Notes under the pieces: model-generated
What the model was told of the DNA's origin: nothing
What the model saw: only the letters and a program-made list of their open reading frames with translations
Databases searched by the model: none
Position numbers and translations under genes: made by a program
Shown here: piece after piece, positions 1 to 11,949 of the stretch
Layout of the letters: every line of letters starts with the position of its first letter
Position numbering within the stretch: position 1 is the stretch's first letter
NCBI GenBank assembly: GCA_020726505.1
Contig: JAHLEZ010000052.1
Coordinates: forward strand, 62,001 to 126,000
DNA: 64,000 bases
Origin: Leptodontidium sp. MPI-SDFR-AT-0119
Lineage: Eukaryota > Ascomycota > Leotiomycetes > Helotiales > Leptodontidiaceae
Direction: 5' to 3'

Positions 1-2260
1 AAATAAGTCGACAAATTAAGATAGTTAATGTCTTAAAGCACAATTAAGAGAAATATCTTACGTAATATATTAAACTTTAAAAGAGATATAAGAGTTAAGT
101 ATTAATTAATATTATAAGTTATTATATACTCTTAAAGGCCACACGACTAAGAGCGTAGTTTTAAGCGTTAAGGAGCACCTACTTAAGGTACTAGCCCTAA
201 GTAATTAAAAGCTCTGCCTTAAGTAATAAAGTATAAGGAGTATCTTAATTCGTTAGATTTAAGAGAAGAATTAAATATAAAGTAATACTTATTACTTTTA
301 GCCTTAACTAACAATAACTTACTTAAACCTCTATAAAAGAAGAGGGTGGAAAATCGAGTAACTAGCGACGGTCGAAAGACTTAAGTTAATAATAAGATTA
401 CGAAACCGAATCGAAGTGTCTATATAATAATTATTAAAGAGTTAATTATAAAATCGTTAAACTTATTAAGTAACCGTGAGCATTTAGAGGACTTTCTAGG
501 GACCTTTTAGCTTAGTTAAGAACTAATATAAAGAGACAAGAAAGACTTAAGCGCAGTCCACGTTATAATCTTAGCGTCTATTCTTAAAAATATCGAAATT
601 CGACAACTAATTAATCTCCCACAAATACACTAATCCTAATTACTAAAGGACTTATTAAATTAGAAAGACCTTAAGGATTACCCTCTAAGAGAGCACTTCC
701 GAGCTAACGTAATTAAGGAAATCACTAACTTAAAGTCGCGCAACTACTAAAGAGTCGTCAAATAAAGCTTCACTACTAAATAACTAATACTATTAAAATA
801 AGCATTTCACGCTAAAGTCGATTTGTTAAAGTATTTAATTAAGTGTCGCTCGCGAGTTATTATTAAAGGAGACTTATAACCCGAAACGTCAATTCTCTTA
901 ATATATATAGTAACCTTAACTACTCGTTCTTTTAAGACCGCCATAGTAATAGCAGCTCAATTTGATTTAGAAATAATCTAATTTAGTATTATTAACGCCT
1001 TTATTAACACTAAACGAAGCGAATCGAGTGCTCGCGTACGCTATTACTTACTAGATAGATTTAAACAAGACGACATAATAATAGAAGTTAATCGTGTACT
1101 TTATAGACTTAAAGATTCGCTAGTATTATAGTATAAAGACTTTACTAGAACTTTGTCAAAGTTAGGGTTAATCCCTTATAAAGAGGAGCCTTATATCTTT
1201 ATAAACAAGTAACGTTTAGTCTTTATTATCTTTTATATTGACGATATTTAAGTATTATATTATACTTCAGCCCTTAGAGACGCTTAACTTATTATCGACG
1301 GCTTAAATATAGTATACAAGTTTACTAAAGGAGAACTAATAAAGTAATTTTTAAGTGTTCTCGTTATTAAAGATCGTCAAGTAAAGACTATTTCTCTAAT
1401 ATATAACACTTATATTTAAAAGATTACTTTACAATTTAACTTAATAAATAGAAATTGCCTAAGTACTCTACTACTTTAAGTTAAGTTACTAAAGAATTAA
1501 GGGCAAGTAACCCTAGTTTAAATTAAGGAGTATTAAGAGAAGGTTAACTTAATACTTTATACAGCAATTATATTACGCGCAGATATTACGTTTATAACTT
1601 TAAGACTTTCTCACTTCTTAATTAACCCCTCTTTAAAGTACCTTATGGCAGTTAATTAAACTATTCGTTACTTTTTCGAAACCCGATTTTTAGCGATTAC
1701 TTACAATTACAAGCTACGCGACTCTTAGCTTATTATAGCTTTAAATACTTCATTTATAGACGATCTTAATACTAGGCGTTCTTTTAATAATTATATTATA
1801 ATACTTTTTAGAGGTTTAATCTTATAGAGAGCGGCCTTATAAAATACAATTACTACTTCGACTACACAAGTTAAGCTTTTAGGCGTTAAGCGCACGACTA
1901 AGGAAATTATAACTTTATAGTGTTTCTTTTAAGAGCTACATCTTAAGTTAGGGGAAATTTAGAGGATCTTTTACGACAATTAGTAAATAATATAATTAAT
2001 TGTTAAGAAAAATCAGCGTATCTCTATTAAGCTTTACTACGTTAATATTTAAAATATATAATTACGCCAAGAGTTTTAAAAGGGCACTTTTTTAGTCGAA
2101 TATTTACTTACGAATTATATACTTACTAATAGGCTTATAAAGAACCTCTCTCGGCAGAAATTTAAGAATTTTATTACTCTCATTAACTTAGTAGATGTTT
2201 GTACTTAATTAGAGTAACTCACTATAAAGCCCTCGCTTTAAAGCAAGTCTTTATACACGT
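1..2260 (+). mobile_element. Copia (Ty1-type) retrotransposon, RIP-mutated 3' part of pol
   Basis: The plus strand reads as a broken Copia reverse transcriptase and RNase H with many TAA/TAG stops. Around 1075-1130 a frame gives a stretch like the RT segment ALYGLRQSPRLWY (here seen as LYRLKDSLVL), followed near 1205-1250 by an FYIDDI motif, the RT catalytic YVDD box. Near 1960-1990 a frame resembles the Copia RNase H motif around VYCDNQ. The 5' part of the element lies outside the window. The downstream long repeat at 2261-4513 is probably its 3' LTR. Base composition is very TA-rich and stops come mostly from former CAA/CAG codons, as expected after RIP. No functional protein is possible. 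Confidence 0.8.
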
Positions 2261-3302
2261 TCTTTACCTTTCCTTTATATAAGGGTAATTTAATTATAAG
2301 CTCACTTTATAAATATATAATATATTTTCTTATATACTTATTATTCTTTTATAAATTCTCTTATTATTTTTATTTACTTAGAGAGTAACTAAGCTCAGGG
2401 GTAAAAATCACAGCACTTAAAAGATTTAATTACTCTTAACGTTCATTTAATTCAATAATAGAAAAGTAATATAAAAAAGTAATTACAAGGGGACACTTAG
2501 TTATTTAAAGGTTCCTAAGCCTCGCCGAATATAAAAACAAGTAATTTATTTAATTAAAAGGCCTAAAACCTCCTGAATTAAGTCACTTAACGCACTAGTA
2601 ATCACTTTAATAAGCTCCTTAACACGAGTAGCCTAAGCCTCTTACTCTAGTGTAAGAGCAACTCCACGGGGCTTATCGGCTATTATAGCCCGAAAAGTAG
2701 TAAGACTAACACTAACGCCAGTGGCCGCAATAGTAGCTCTACTAGCTCTACTTATACCTATAGCAGGAATAGTAGCCACAGGAGTAACAAGAGAAGCAGC
2801 CGCAGGAGTAGTAAAAGAAGCTAGAGATACTCCTAAAGAAGTCTCTTTATTACCCTTTAATTTAGAGGAAAAATTAACGTAGAAAGTAGCCGAGGCCGCA
2901 CTTAAAACACGACTAGTAAAACAAGTTATTTTACTAATAGTTCTACTAGTAATAACGTGACCCTTAAGGGCTACAAAAACCGGAGCTCTTGACCGCTTAA
3001 GCTCCTAAAGAAATTAATAATTACATACTAAAAAGTAAAGTAACTAAGGAACTTACTTTCTCTTTAATATTATTTAATAACGCCGCCTTATAAACAACAA
3101 AGGGGGCCTAAGTAACAGCGGGAGTAACCTTATAAGAGTGGCCTGAGGCGCACGCAAAGTAACGAGTACCCCGACTAATAATATTAAAGTACTCGCCGGT
3201 GCTTTTAATTTAAAGGGCGCTATTAATATAACTTAAATAAATAACCGCACACTTAGCTGCCTTAACACGAGGAGTACAAGCACGAGTAATAAGAGTAGCT
3301 AT

Positions 3303-3854
3303 CCCCCCAACTGCCAGAAGCACATCTGGCACACTTTTTTCAGGGGTTGCCGGCACTACGGGGCCCGTGCGTTGCGGGGCTGGGTAAACATAAACATCAA
3401 CAACTCTACTTTCCCACTTATTCTACTACTAGAATACTCTACTTTCAATGCAAAACCATGCCCGAACACGCAAAAACAGATCCGACCGATGCAGGGACTT
3501 TTCGTCCGGATGCAGAGCCTCCGAAACGCACTGGAGCTACTTTCCACCCTATGGAATTAGACGACTTTGATTTTGAGGACCATTTGCTTACAAACTGCTC
3601 TCTTGATGATCCCATTACCTTATTCACTCAGTACTACAATACAGACATGATTGATGCAATCGTTTTTGCTACAAATTCGTACTAGCCAAGTTTATCGGAC
3701 TATGCCCAAGGCCCGTACTCTCGTGCAAAGGATTGGTTTGACACATGTCGGAAGGAGATTTACCTGTAATTTTGGTGTTCCTCGCTAAATTTAGGGTGCG
3801 GTGAGGTCTCGCTACAGGGGCTTACAGGGGCCCATTTTTCTGGCAGTTGGGGGG
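3303..3854 (+). mobile_element. 552-bp TIR element, not RIP-mutated, piggyBac-like non-autonomous copy
   Basis: The ends are matching terminal inverted repeats: CCCCCCAACTGCCAGAA at 3303 and its reverse complement ending at 3854. The inverted copy of the host repeat at about 62870-62900 lacks this block and so shows the empty site. Comparison with it gives a 2-bp AT at both flanks (3301-3302 and 3855-3856) as the apparent target duplication. The block has normal base composition and no RIP stops, unlike the repeat around it, so it arrived after that repeat had been mutated. It carries a short coding piece resembling the start of a piggyBac transposase domain. Classical piggyBac duplicates TTAA, which is not seen here, so the family assignment is tentative. 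Confidence 0.8.
3458..3685 (+). pseudogene. Truncated piggyBac-like transposase fragment (75 aa)
   Basis: The frame is open from ATG 3458 to the stop at 3683-3685. An upstream in-frame ATG at 3347 would add 37 residues of low plausibility. The C-terminal part reads DDPITLFTQYYNTDMIDAIV followed by FATNSY. This resembles the first helix of the DDE_Tnp_1_7 (piggyBac) family, where a P-x-x-LF-x-x-F pattern is followed by an I-x-x-x-TN motif. The catalytic Asp residues are not present, because a full transposase is several hundred residues long. It is most likely left over from an internal deletion in the element 3303-3854 and is not an independent gene. Confidence 0.5.
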
Positions 3855-4513
3855 ATAATAGCTCTCTTTAGAGTAAGAGCAGCCTTTAGAGCCTTCTTAG
3901 CCTCCTTTTTCTTCTTCGCCTACTACAATTAGTAATACTTAAATTAATATATAACTTCAAGATCGACGATTAACTTAATTTAATTCAAATTAACTTACAA
4001 CGGTGGACAAACGATTACCCTTAACGGCAGTAGTAGATCGCCTTAAGACACCTATAGTGCCGGTTAATCGATTTATTAATTAATTAATTAATTATTAATT
4101 AATTGATTAATTAGTAAATCGAAAAGAGTTAATCTATATAATGTAAAGTAGTTACAAGATCAAGAATCAAGTAGGGGCTGCGCCACTTTAAATAAGAGGG
4201 TTATTTGCTTAACTTAGTAGTATAAGAATAGTTATAGCCTAAGTATTTAATTTAGTGTTTACTCTCGCTTAGTGTAGCCAACTATAATACTAGTAGCTTA
4301 CTACTGTCACTTAGCTAAGGGGTATGTCGTACAAGCACGGACTAATACTTAATTAGCTACGCGCTACGTTAGATATAGTTTCTGCCACGTTATACTACTT
4401 TTAGGAGAATAACGTGTTCCCCTGATTTCCTTATGTATTCTAGATAACAATCAATCACTTTAATTCTCCCTACGTTAATCGCAAGGCTCTACTCCACTTC
4501 TGTACTACACTTT

Positions 4514-6600
4514 TTCTATATTTCTATCTTTTATCTTAATATTTATATTAGTATAATTTAATTACATTAATAACGTGTTTATATTATCTTATAGATTATT
4601 TATTTCTAAAAAAAAGATTAATAAAGAAATTAGTAAAAGTAAAAGGCTTATATTTAAAAAATTTAAAAATTTGTGTTTAGTTATTAATAAATAGTAATTG
4701 TTGTAAGTAGAATTTTCACCTTATTATAACGTGTGGGTTTTTACTTAATGACGTCATTTACTAGCGTAGTTACCTTATTAACTATAAAGGCCACTTCACC
4801 TCACTTTACGATTCCTTTATATAATACCTCTTTATATAATATATAACTCCTAATCAAACTAAAACAACACTAACTATATATATTCATATTTTAATTATTT
4901 ATTAATTTATTAATTTATTTACTAATCTTTATAATAGGCCTCTAGTACTCCTATCTTCATCTCTAATAGGAGAGAATTCTAAGTCTACCACTTATGAAAG
5001 TGAACTTAATAATTCCTTAAATAATTTATTAAATAAAGAATAATTAGCTAAGTATCGTCGCCGTAATAAGGAATATTATATTAAGTATTTTTTTATATTA
5101 AGTTAATATATGTTTATAGAAGTAGAAAATGACGTAGAAATCGAGAGAATAGCCCAAGAAAACGGCTATAGTAGTACTAATAATAATTAAAACTCTATAT
5201 TTAATATCATAGGTGACCTTATAAGAAATACTACCTTAAGAGTATTAATTACTAGTTTACAAAGTTGTCACGATATTTTTGGAGAGGGTATTAACAGTAC
5301 TAGTAAATTAATAAGTAATACCTATAAGTATATACTTCTAATTTATTAATTTTTTTATTAATTTATTTTTCAGTTCTAGATCGAATGAAACTAAACGTTT
5401 GTAATCTAAGAAATCTGAGGCTAATAGAGGTTTAGGAATAGAATTACAAACTAGTCGTAAGTATTTTATTCTCGCATTTATATATATATTAATTATTTCT
5501 ATAACTTTAATCTGTTTAGTATAGTTTATGAAGAATAAGTTTGCCTAAAAAACTTCTTTAAAAGCTTAACTTACACTAAATCCACTTTGACTATCCTCCT
5601 TAAATACTAAGCTTCACGGCGGTGGGGGAACTAAGTCTATTACACGCAAAACACCTCGCAAAACAATTGGAATTGTTACAAGAAATGCCAAAAAAAGTAA
5701 TATTAACCTTCTTACCCCTTAGAAAAAGGCGAGAGCTAAACTTAATTATAAGTAATTAATAAAAAAATTAATAAATATCTACTAATATATTTAGATGCCG
5801 CACTTAAGTAAATTAGAAAGTTATAAGTATTTGTTAACCTCCTAATTCTAGCCCTGCCTTTCTAGTGTCTTATCTATTAGATTACTTATACTTACATATA
5901 TAGTCTGAGATTTTAAATATCGGCAATTCGAGCTTTATAAGAGTCTACTAAGTACTTCCTTGTTTGTTATTTTAAAAGTAAGTGTTCCTTAGTATTTACT
6001 AATTTATTTACTAATCTAAAAAAGTATGTAATCTCGCAGTTATTCATAGTAAGCGGGTAACTATTCAAGTCAAGGATAGTTCTCTTATTAAAAGAATCGT
6101 ATTTATACTTAATACTCTAGGAGCTTACTCTAAGTTAAGAGATATAGTAATTAATAATTAAACTACATTTCAATCCCAGGAGTTAGCTAGACTTAATAGA
6201 GCTATTAGTACAATACGCTAAAGACAAGAAGATATCCAGTCTAGACGTCTTAAGAAAAAGCTTACGGCTACTGAGGTTCATCTACAAAAGCTTGTTAATA
6301 CTAGGGCTACTAAAATAATAGTAATGGAAGTAATAGTACTAGAAATAATGTTAGATCATAAAAAGCTTTTAAGGCTTCAATATATATTAGTACTATCTGA
6401 GAATTACACTCAAAATAAATGATTTCTATAATATTAGTTCCTGAACTTTGATTTTGCGATTAGTAAATTTATTAGTAAATAATAATATAAATCTTTTACT
6501 TTTACTTTCGAATTATTAGGCTTATTTTCTACTTATTTCTTCTTTTATTACTTATAATTAGTTTAATAGACTATATATTAAGCCCTTACTAAAATAAACT
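4514..6600. other. TA-rich RIP-mutated remnant sequence, unidentified
   Basis: No intact gene is visible. A plus-strand frame at about 6170-6360 reads as a charged, possibly coiled-coil stretch (ELARLNRAIS, then RLKKKLTATEVHLQKL) with one stop. It could be the tail of a decayed transposon protein. Another short charged stretch lies at about 4975-5090. The rest is TA-rich without motifs I recognise. Confidence 0.4.
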
Positions 6601-7435
6601 TTATATATATATTAGGTTTTCGTTAAGTACTTAACCCACCTATTAGGGCACCTAACCTAAGTCACGTGCCCTATTAAGGCCCCAACCCATACGTTAGGTT
6701 AGGTTAGGGCCCCCATGGGTACCCAAACGAGCAGCCTAAGTAGAGTAGAGTAGAATTAGAATAGTCGTATTTTAGACTACTCTAGGGTAGTTGAGTAGTA
6801 AAGTAATAATAGTAATAATAATAAGATTTCTTTTAGTTTATAATATATATATAAATAAAGAATTAAATACAAATAAACTAATCAATAATAAATAAGTCCT
6901 AAGTTATATTAAGACTAGCTTCTTCTTGCCCTCTGATAATTTCCTCTGTAAAAATACCCCAACTTTTAAGTGAAATAATTAGCTCAAAGGTCTGTTCTAA
7001 AGCTTAGAAATATAAACATCTTATTAATACACTTATTATAAATCAAGATTTGATTTCTAATTAGTAATATACTTTACTTCTTAATTATTAATTATTCTTA
7101 TAAATATATTATTAATTTTTTTAATTTATAATACTTTAAATAATAATATAATTTAGTTATTATTAGCTTATTTAATAAGTTATTAAATATCTTTCTCTTG
7201 AAATCGACGATACTCAAAGGTTCTAGGATAAGCGACTTGGGCCAAGCTACTTTAGGTAACGCTCCCGCTCTCTAAGCCTAATTAGGCTAGCCGGAAATTA
7301 CATAATTACTACTCGAGTACTACTCTAGAGTAGTAGAGTAGAGTAGAGTAGAATTAGAGTAATATAATATTTGTATTAGAGTAGAGTAGAGTAGCGCCCA
7401 CTACTCTACTCTACTCTACTCATTTGTTACACTGG
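6601..7435. repeat. GAGTA-type simple repeats and palindromes
   Basis: Two blocks of GAGTA/GTAGA repeats occur at about 6740-6800 and 7305-7421. The second contains a near-perfect hairpin with arms at 7379-7394 and 7401-7421 and a 6-nt CGCCCA loop. At 6655-6720 there is a separate palindromic stretch built from TTAGG/CCTAA and ACCCAT/ATGGGT pieces. It is not a telomeric TTAGGG array. No coding sequence is seen. Confidence 0.6.
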
Positions 7436-7440
7436 TACGA

Positions 7441-8301
7441 AAGCAGATGGCTAATTTCGTCTTCTTGTCTGTGATGGCTATGATTCTTATATTAGTAGAA
7501 GCTTTATAGCTCACTGCCTTCAGAATCGAATCGCACTTTTGATTCTTCCGCCTTATATATCGCACTTACTTCAGCCGCTTGACGTTGCGCTCTTTGGCCT
7601 ATTGAAGAAGCGATTAACAGCTGCACTTTCTCATCTTAATCAAGCTCAGCGTACGAATACAAAAGTTTGAATGGATGGAGGCATACATTAAGGCCCGGTC
7701 AGAGGTATTTAATTGTCAGAATATCGAATCGGCATGGCGTGGAGCTGGTTTATTCTTATTTAACCGGCAGAGAGCGCTTCGTACGATAGCCCGAGAGACA
7801 ACCCCGCAGGTAAAAAGACCTCAAACACCAACTCAGTTTGATATTTTCAATCAAGTCTTTATCAGTAGTTTACCGCCGGACGCAGTAAGATTACGAGAAG
7901 CAAACGAGCTTTTTAATTCAACAATCAACGATCATACTATTATCACTACCTTAGTCCGTCAATATATCCGAAAACTGATGGCCGAGACTGAGTAACTTCG
8001 AGCACAAACTATTGTCTATTAACACGATGCAAATAATCTACGATCGATTATAAAGAAGCGCAAGACCCGTGCGAAAGGAAAGAGAGTGGTTTTGAAAGGT
8101 TATTTTCATATTTCTACGCAAGAATTATATGATGCAGTGATTGAGGCTGAAAAAGCGACGAAAAGGAAGGCGGGGAAAAAGGCAAAAACAAAGGGCAAGA
8201 CTGATTCGTACGAGACTGAGAGTGAAAAGGATATTGAAGAAGAAGGTCAAGATGAATCTGAGAGCGAGATTGGAGATTGTATTATAGTAGATGTTGAGTA
8301 A
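7441..8301 (+). pseudogene. Pogo/Fot-like transposase, C-terminal part, broken
   Basis: The plus strand encodes the C-terminal part of a pogo/Fot-type (DDE_1, CENP-B-like) transposase. A frame from about 7441 reads LLVCDGYDS (the second catalytic Asp block), LLILPPYISHLLQPLDVALF (the PPYTSH-LQPLDV block) and LTAALSHLNQAQ. A one-base shift near 7650-7665 moves the frame to 7666-7995 (RIQKFEWMEAYIKARSEVFN). A TAA at 7993-7995 then interrupts the frame before the Lys/Glu-rich tail ending at 8301. A TAA also occurs at about 7451. The N-terminal HTH domains and first catalytic Asp are missing. Base composition is near normal, so this copy is less RIP-mutated than its neighbours. Confidence 0.85.
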
Positions 8302-8690
8302 TTCAAGTTTTAATAAGGTGATCCCCTGAAATTGGACGCATTACGCCACGACTTACGTTAATGCTAGCCACATGAGTCAAGACTAGGGACGTTACATCTG
8401 CAGTCAATGTGTGAGTCTTTCGAATGTCAATGATGCTTCACTCGTATGCAAGATGTCGATATACTGACGTCCTAGGAATCTCAGATTCGAACACTATCTC
8501 CAGTTGATTATCCCATTGTTTGTCCCATTCCTCGGCCTTTCGCAATAGCTCTTTTCCGATGCAACCCTGGTCTACTCTCCCAGCCTCCGCCCGTGGTCAT
8601 CCCCTTCAACGAACTGGACAATCGAAGATGGTGTGTACACGCTTCCAACTGACAACTCCTCATCCCGCCCCACTCCCGTCTCGTCGTCTT
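8302..8690. other. Intergenic, nothing recognised
   Basis: Normal-composition sequence lies between the pogo relic and the 3' end of the reductase gene. A stretch near 8320-8340 (GTGATCCCCTGAAATTGG) might be the old transposon end, but no partner was found. Part of this stretch must be the reductase 3' UTR. Confidence 0.4.
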
Positions 8691-10084
8691 TTAAAATCGC
8701 CACTCAGCCAGCCACTTTTCTACGTGGCCTGAGCCAATCCCTTTAAACTCCGCCATTGCTGGGCTTCTTTCTGACATCTTCGTGGTGTCCAATGTTGCAG
8801 CTCTATCCCCGCTTCTGGCGGCTTCCATAATGACTTCGTAAAAGTCAACGAGTTTCAACGCAGGGTTTGCCGAATAACTTGCCCCCTCTGAGGCACTATC
8901 TAGCAATTCATGTACCCATTCCTCAAAGCCAACAGCCTTGAATTTACCTGCGGCAAGGTATTGGTTGATGGTTGGCACTACCGTGATCCATGGACGGGGC
9001 ATGGGATTGACGATATGGTACACCGAGGTTAGGTGAGGGGCCTCATTGACTGGCGTGTTTTGTGGCGTCGTAAATATCAGGTCGCACATAATATCGGATA
9101 CAATATCAACAGGCATCCAGTCAATACTATCCATATAGGAAAGATCGCTTGGGATTAGTCCTAGGTACTTAGAGCTTGCTATAGTCTACACGTCTCGACA
9201 ATCAGCCTCGGAAAACTCGTCGCAGTGGGCACTTACTGCAGGAATCCACTCGTTCTTGTTCCATAGCCCGTTTCTGTTTACGGGACCAGCGATGTTGCCG
9301 ATACGGAGGATGGTAGATGGCGTCCCAGAAGCTTTGCCAGCCTTCTCCAAGACAATCTCGGAGATCAACTTAGACTCGCCGTAACCCAGTTCAGCAATCC
9401 CAAGGTCATGTATCAACTCTTCTGGGACCAACCGATCGGGATGGAGTTTCGACCAGTATGCGACCGACCCAATACTAGACACGAAAAGAATATGTGGCCG
9501 ATTCTCAGACTCATTTGAAAAGTCGATTGTGTTTCGAACACCTTGGATATGCTTTTCGAACACGCCGAGTGGTGAGATGAAGTCGACCGGCCATTGGGAA
9601 TCTGTGAATGCGGGATCAGACTTCGAAGATAACAGATGTACAGGCCGAGTAGTCACAATGTACGGAGAAACCGAGAATTCCTGTGCTTACGGATGAAATA
9701 CGTTGCCTGTTCTCGAAGCCGTTCATATGAATCAACCTCCATGTTGAACCTTGGCTGAGACAGATCGACCTGAAAGAATTCAGCTTGCTCGGTTGTCCAG
9801 TCGCTGGAAAGGCCTCGAGCAGCGTTTGATTCCCTCTGCCTCAACTCCGCGTCTTGCGATCGATTAAGGCAGTATATTTTTGACACTTCCGGGCGCGCTA
9901 AGAGAAGGTGGAGCAGATAGGAACCTAGAGACCCGGTACTGCCAGCAATTACAACCACCGCCAGGTTGTCTACCAATGCATTGGTGTCTTTAGAACTCGA
10001 CGGGAAATGGTTGGTGTATTTATCGATCATTGCCTGCATTCGTTTCGACCGCGCCTCTGCGCCAGGTATGCTTTTCACAATCAT
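8691..10084 (-). CDS. Free-standing thioester-reductase-like protein (NRPS-like R domain), 417 aa
   Basis: This model is three exons: 10084-9691, 9601-9237 and 9185-8691. Introns are 9690-9602 (89 bp) and 9236-9186 (51 bp), both starting GTAAG and ending AG. Splicing restores family-typical text: ATYFIH joined to SQWPVDF, and NEWIPA joined to TIASSKYLGLIP. The protein is an extended SDR/NAD-binding_4 (male-sterility type) domain with the NADPH Rossmann motif GSTGSLG at 48-54, Ser173/174 in FVSSIGS, and the YGESK catalytic pair Tyr205 and Lys209. In NRPS-like and alpha-aminoadipate-reductase enzymes this domain reduces a carrier-bound thioester to an aldehyde or alcohol. Here no adenylation or carrier domain precedes it. 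An in-frame stop lies just upstream of the ATG, so it is either a genuine stand-alone reductase or the surviving end of a larger enzyme. It is divergent from the PKS at 12161. Confidence 0.85.
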
Positions 10085-10621
10085 TCCGAATTTGATATTG
10101 GAGAGATAACCAAGGAAGACTTAGGACACAGAAGCATCTGCAAATGTTTTCTCACAAGCTGAGGTTGACGACGAAATCAACACTTCTCAAAGCAGCACTC
10201 TATTATGTTTTCCACAAAAGTTATTGGACGGCTGGTATGGCTGTGATATGAGGTCGAATATTTTGAAGTTGTTTTTCAACGAACTTTGGACTTGAAGACT
10301 GCGGTGGCCAATTCAAGGACCTTTTTCTTGATTCATATTCGAAGTCTTCACATCTCAGCCGTAACGACTGGATAATGTGGGGAAATTATTCTTGGGCTCG
10401 CAGACTCTTCAAGTGATCTACAAATATTCGCAGCGGCATAAAGCGCCAGCTTACCTCTGTAGTGACGTGTCCACGATGAATTAAATTATGCTAGTTCGTT
10501 TTTGGTTTTTCGCCGCTAGTATTATGGCGTCTTTCTTCTTGTCACCAAATCAGCTTGCAGTGAGGACATATCCTGCTCCACTCAAATGACTTCGATTAGA
10601 GTTTAAGACCCGCTGATCCTA
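10085..10621. other. Upstream region of the reductase gene
   Basis: Normal-composition non-coding sequence that should contain the minus-strand promoter of the reductase. I see no carrier-protein motif in any frame here. That argues against simply missing the N-terminal part of the enzyme close by. Confidence 0.4.
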
Positions 10622-10900
10622 CTACTTACGAGTAGAACTAGGCGAACTATTGTAAGATCTGCAGATACTGTAACCCATAAGAGCAAGAGCAACGAGGCCC
10701 GTTTTTAAAGCGACTCTAGCAGTTGTCAGCAGACTACTCCGATAGGTTCGATTGGTCGAATAACTTCGGCGCAGATCATACAGTAGTTCTACCGGAGGTA
10801 CAGCGGTGAAGTATCCCCTCGTTTGGTGAGACAATGTCCACGCTAGCAAGCGAGTCTCGCTTAAGTATCCAGCATAACCATTATGTACCTCTGTATACAA
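10622..10900 (-). CDS. Unknown small open frame, 92 aa, possibly a gene fragment
   Basis: I do not recognise this protein. The frame runs from ATG 10900 to the stop at 10622. It begins with a polar part (SETRLLAWTLSH, RGYFTAVPP) and contains a hydrophobic segment LKTGLVALALMGYSI at about residues 65-79 that could be one membrane helix. A diverged copy of residues about 8-37 lies in opposite orientation at 11950-12045, where the shared text is LLAWTLSH-TRGYFTAVPP. Conservation of that peptide between copies suggests it was once coding. It may be the end of a larger membrane protein duplicated around the PKS promoter. Confidence 0.35.
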   Translation of the reverse strand: MYTEVHNGYAGYLSETRLLAWTLSHQTRGYFTAVPPVELLYDLRRSYSTNRTYRSSLLTTARVALKTGLVALALMGYSICRSYNSSPSSTRK

Positions 10901-11215
10901 ATTTATTAGTAATTTACCAAAGCAAAGCTACAAAGCTTATGGGTAGAGTTAGGTAGTAAGAGCGTGTTTAATCCCGACTTCCAACACTTGCGCTACTAGG
11001 AGAAGCGCCCTAAAAGTACTTGCGTATGGTGTTCATACAGATTAAAGGGTCAAAAGGTCCTAGGAAAAGTAGATGATGCAAAGGTTAAGGCAAAAAGGCC
11101 AACCAGCGGCTGTGTATTTTGTAATGTCCACCTTTGTAAGGAAGGGGACTGTAGGACGCATTTTTATTCAAATAATATAGATTGTTAATAAATTTATATG
11201 CAGAGGTGCATAATA
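10901..11215. other. Intergenic, no feature seen
   Basis: The sequence lies between the unknown 92-aa frame and the TIR element, turning TA-rich at its right end. No coding frame or repeat was recognised. Confidence 0.4.
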
Positions 11216-11949
11216 CTACCCCCCAACCCCCTCTTAACAAACGTTAAAACACAGAAATTGTGGATACCGTGTGGGTAGCGACCAAGGGCGTCTGGCCACT
11301 AAATTCTGCTGAGATCTCGTCGACTCGACAAGAGGATGTCTTTAGCCCCACCATTCAGCCCAGATATAGACATCATGGGCGCTGTTTCCACACCAAACTG
11401 AAAATAGAGACAGCACAGTAAGGAGGATGCACAATCGATGTTCGGTTCTCTCGAGGTTAGTGTAGAAACCAGCCAGCCGGGCGTTCTTGGAGTACCGAGA
11501 GGGGCAATTCCGTTGCCCAGCTTGGGATAGTCGAACTGTCACGTAACCAATACCTCTAGAGAAGTTAGGTTCAGGAGAGTTCGTGTCACCATCAGACTGG
11601 CTGATGATGGAACGGTCTGCAGGCCAGCCTTTCCAACTCAAGACAGTTCAAGGCTATCCGCGTGGCAGTCCTTTCTAGCATCTGTCATCGAACCCTTTGC
11701 TTGGAACGGCCCGCTGTCCGGTAAGAATCGACCCCGCCTGGGTGCATGGAGCCATTCTTCAGCAGCGGCATTGTGGGAAGAACTTTCTACAGCTACCCCG
11801 GTTCTTCCAACAGGTCAGATTTTGGGCCAATGCACTGAAGCTGCCAGGGCTCTAGTAGGGACCTCCCACTACTCACAACAAGCTCTCCAAAGCTCTGATC
11901 CACAAAAAGTACGGTTTAACGTTTGTTAAGGGGGGAGGCGGGGGGATAG
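11216..11949. mobile_element. 734-bp TIR element (MITE-like) between reductase and PKS
   Basis: The ends form an imperfect inverted repeat of about 36 bp. The left end is CTACCCCCCAACCCCC followed by TCTTAACAAACGTTAAA. The right end, reverse-complemented, is CTATCCCCCCGCCTCC followed by CCCTTAACAAACGTTAAA. Each is flanked by TA (11214-11215, 11950-11951), a Tc1/mariner/pogo-type target duplication. The interior has normal composition. A minus-strand 99-aa frame at 11342-11641 resembles nothing I know, so there is no support for an encoded transposase. It sits about 210 bp upstream of the PKS start codon and could influence its promoter. Confidence 0.7.

Larger units (their letters stand above)
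2261..4513 (+). repeat. Long LTR-like repeat (left copy), interrupted by a young insertion
   Basis: The segment is matched, in inverted orientation, by 62232 to about 63940. Shared blocks include 4410-4510 against 62232-62335 (near identical), 3855-4400 against about 62340-62890, and 2261-3300 against about 62890-63940. It follows the Copia pol relic directly in both copies, so a long 3' LTR (about 1.7 kb without the insertion) is the simplest reading. A likely end is ...ACTACA near 4511. The exact inner LTR boundary cannot be fixed. TA-rich sequence and C-to-T/G-to-A differences between copies point to RIP. Low-complexity TTAA runs occupy about 4070-4115. Confidence 0.65.

Noticed and set aside
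6690..6715. Telomere-like TTAGGTTAGG sequence
   Set aside because: Only two or three imperfect TTAGGT units inside a palindromic patch, not a TTAGGG array.
11342..11641. 99-aa frame inside the 734-bp TIR element
   Set aside because: No known domain, no transposase motif and no start context that stands out. A chance frame is as likely.
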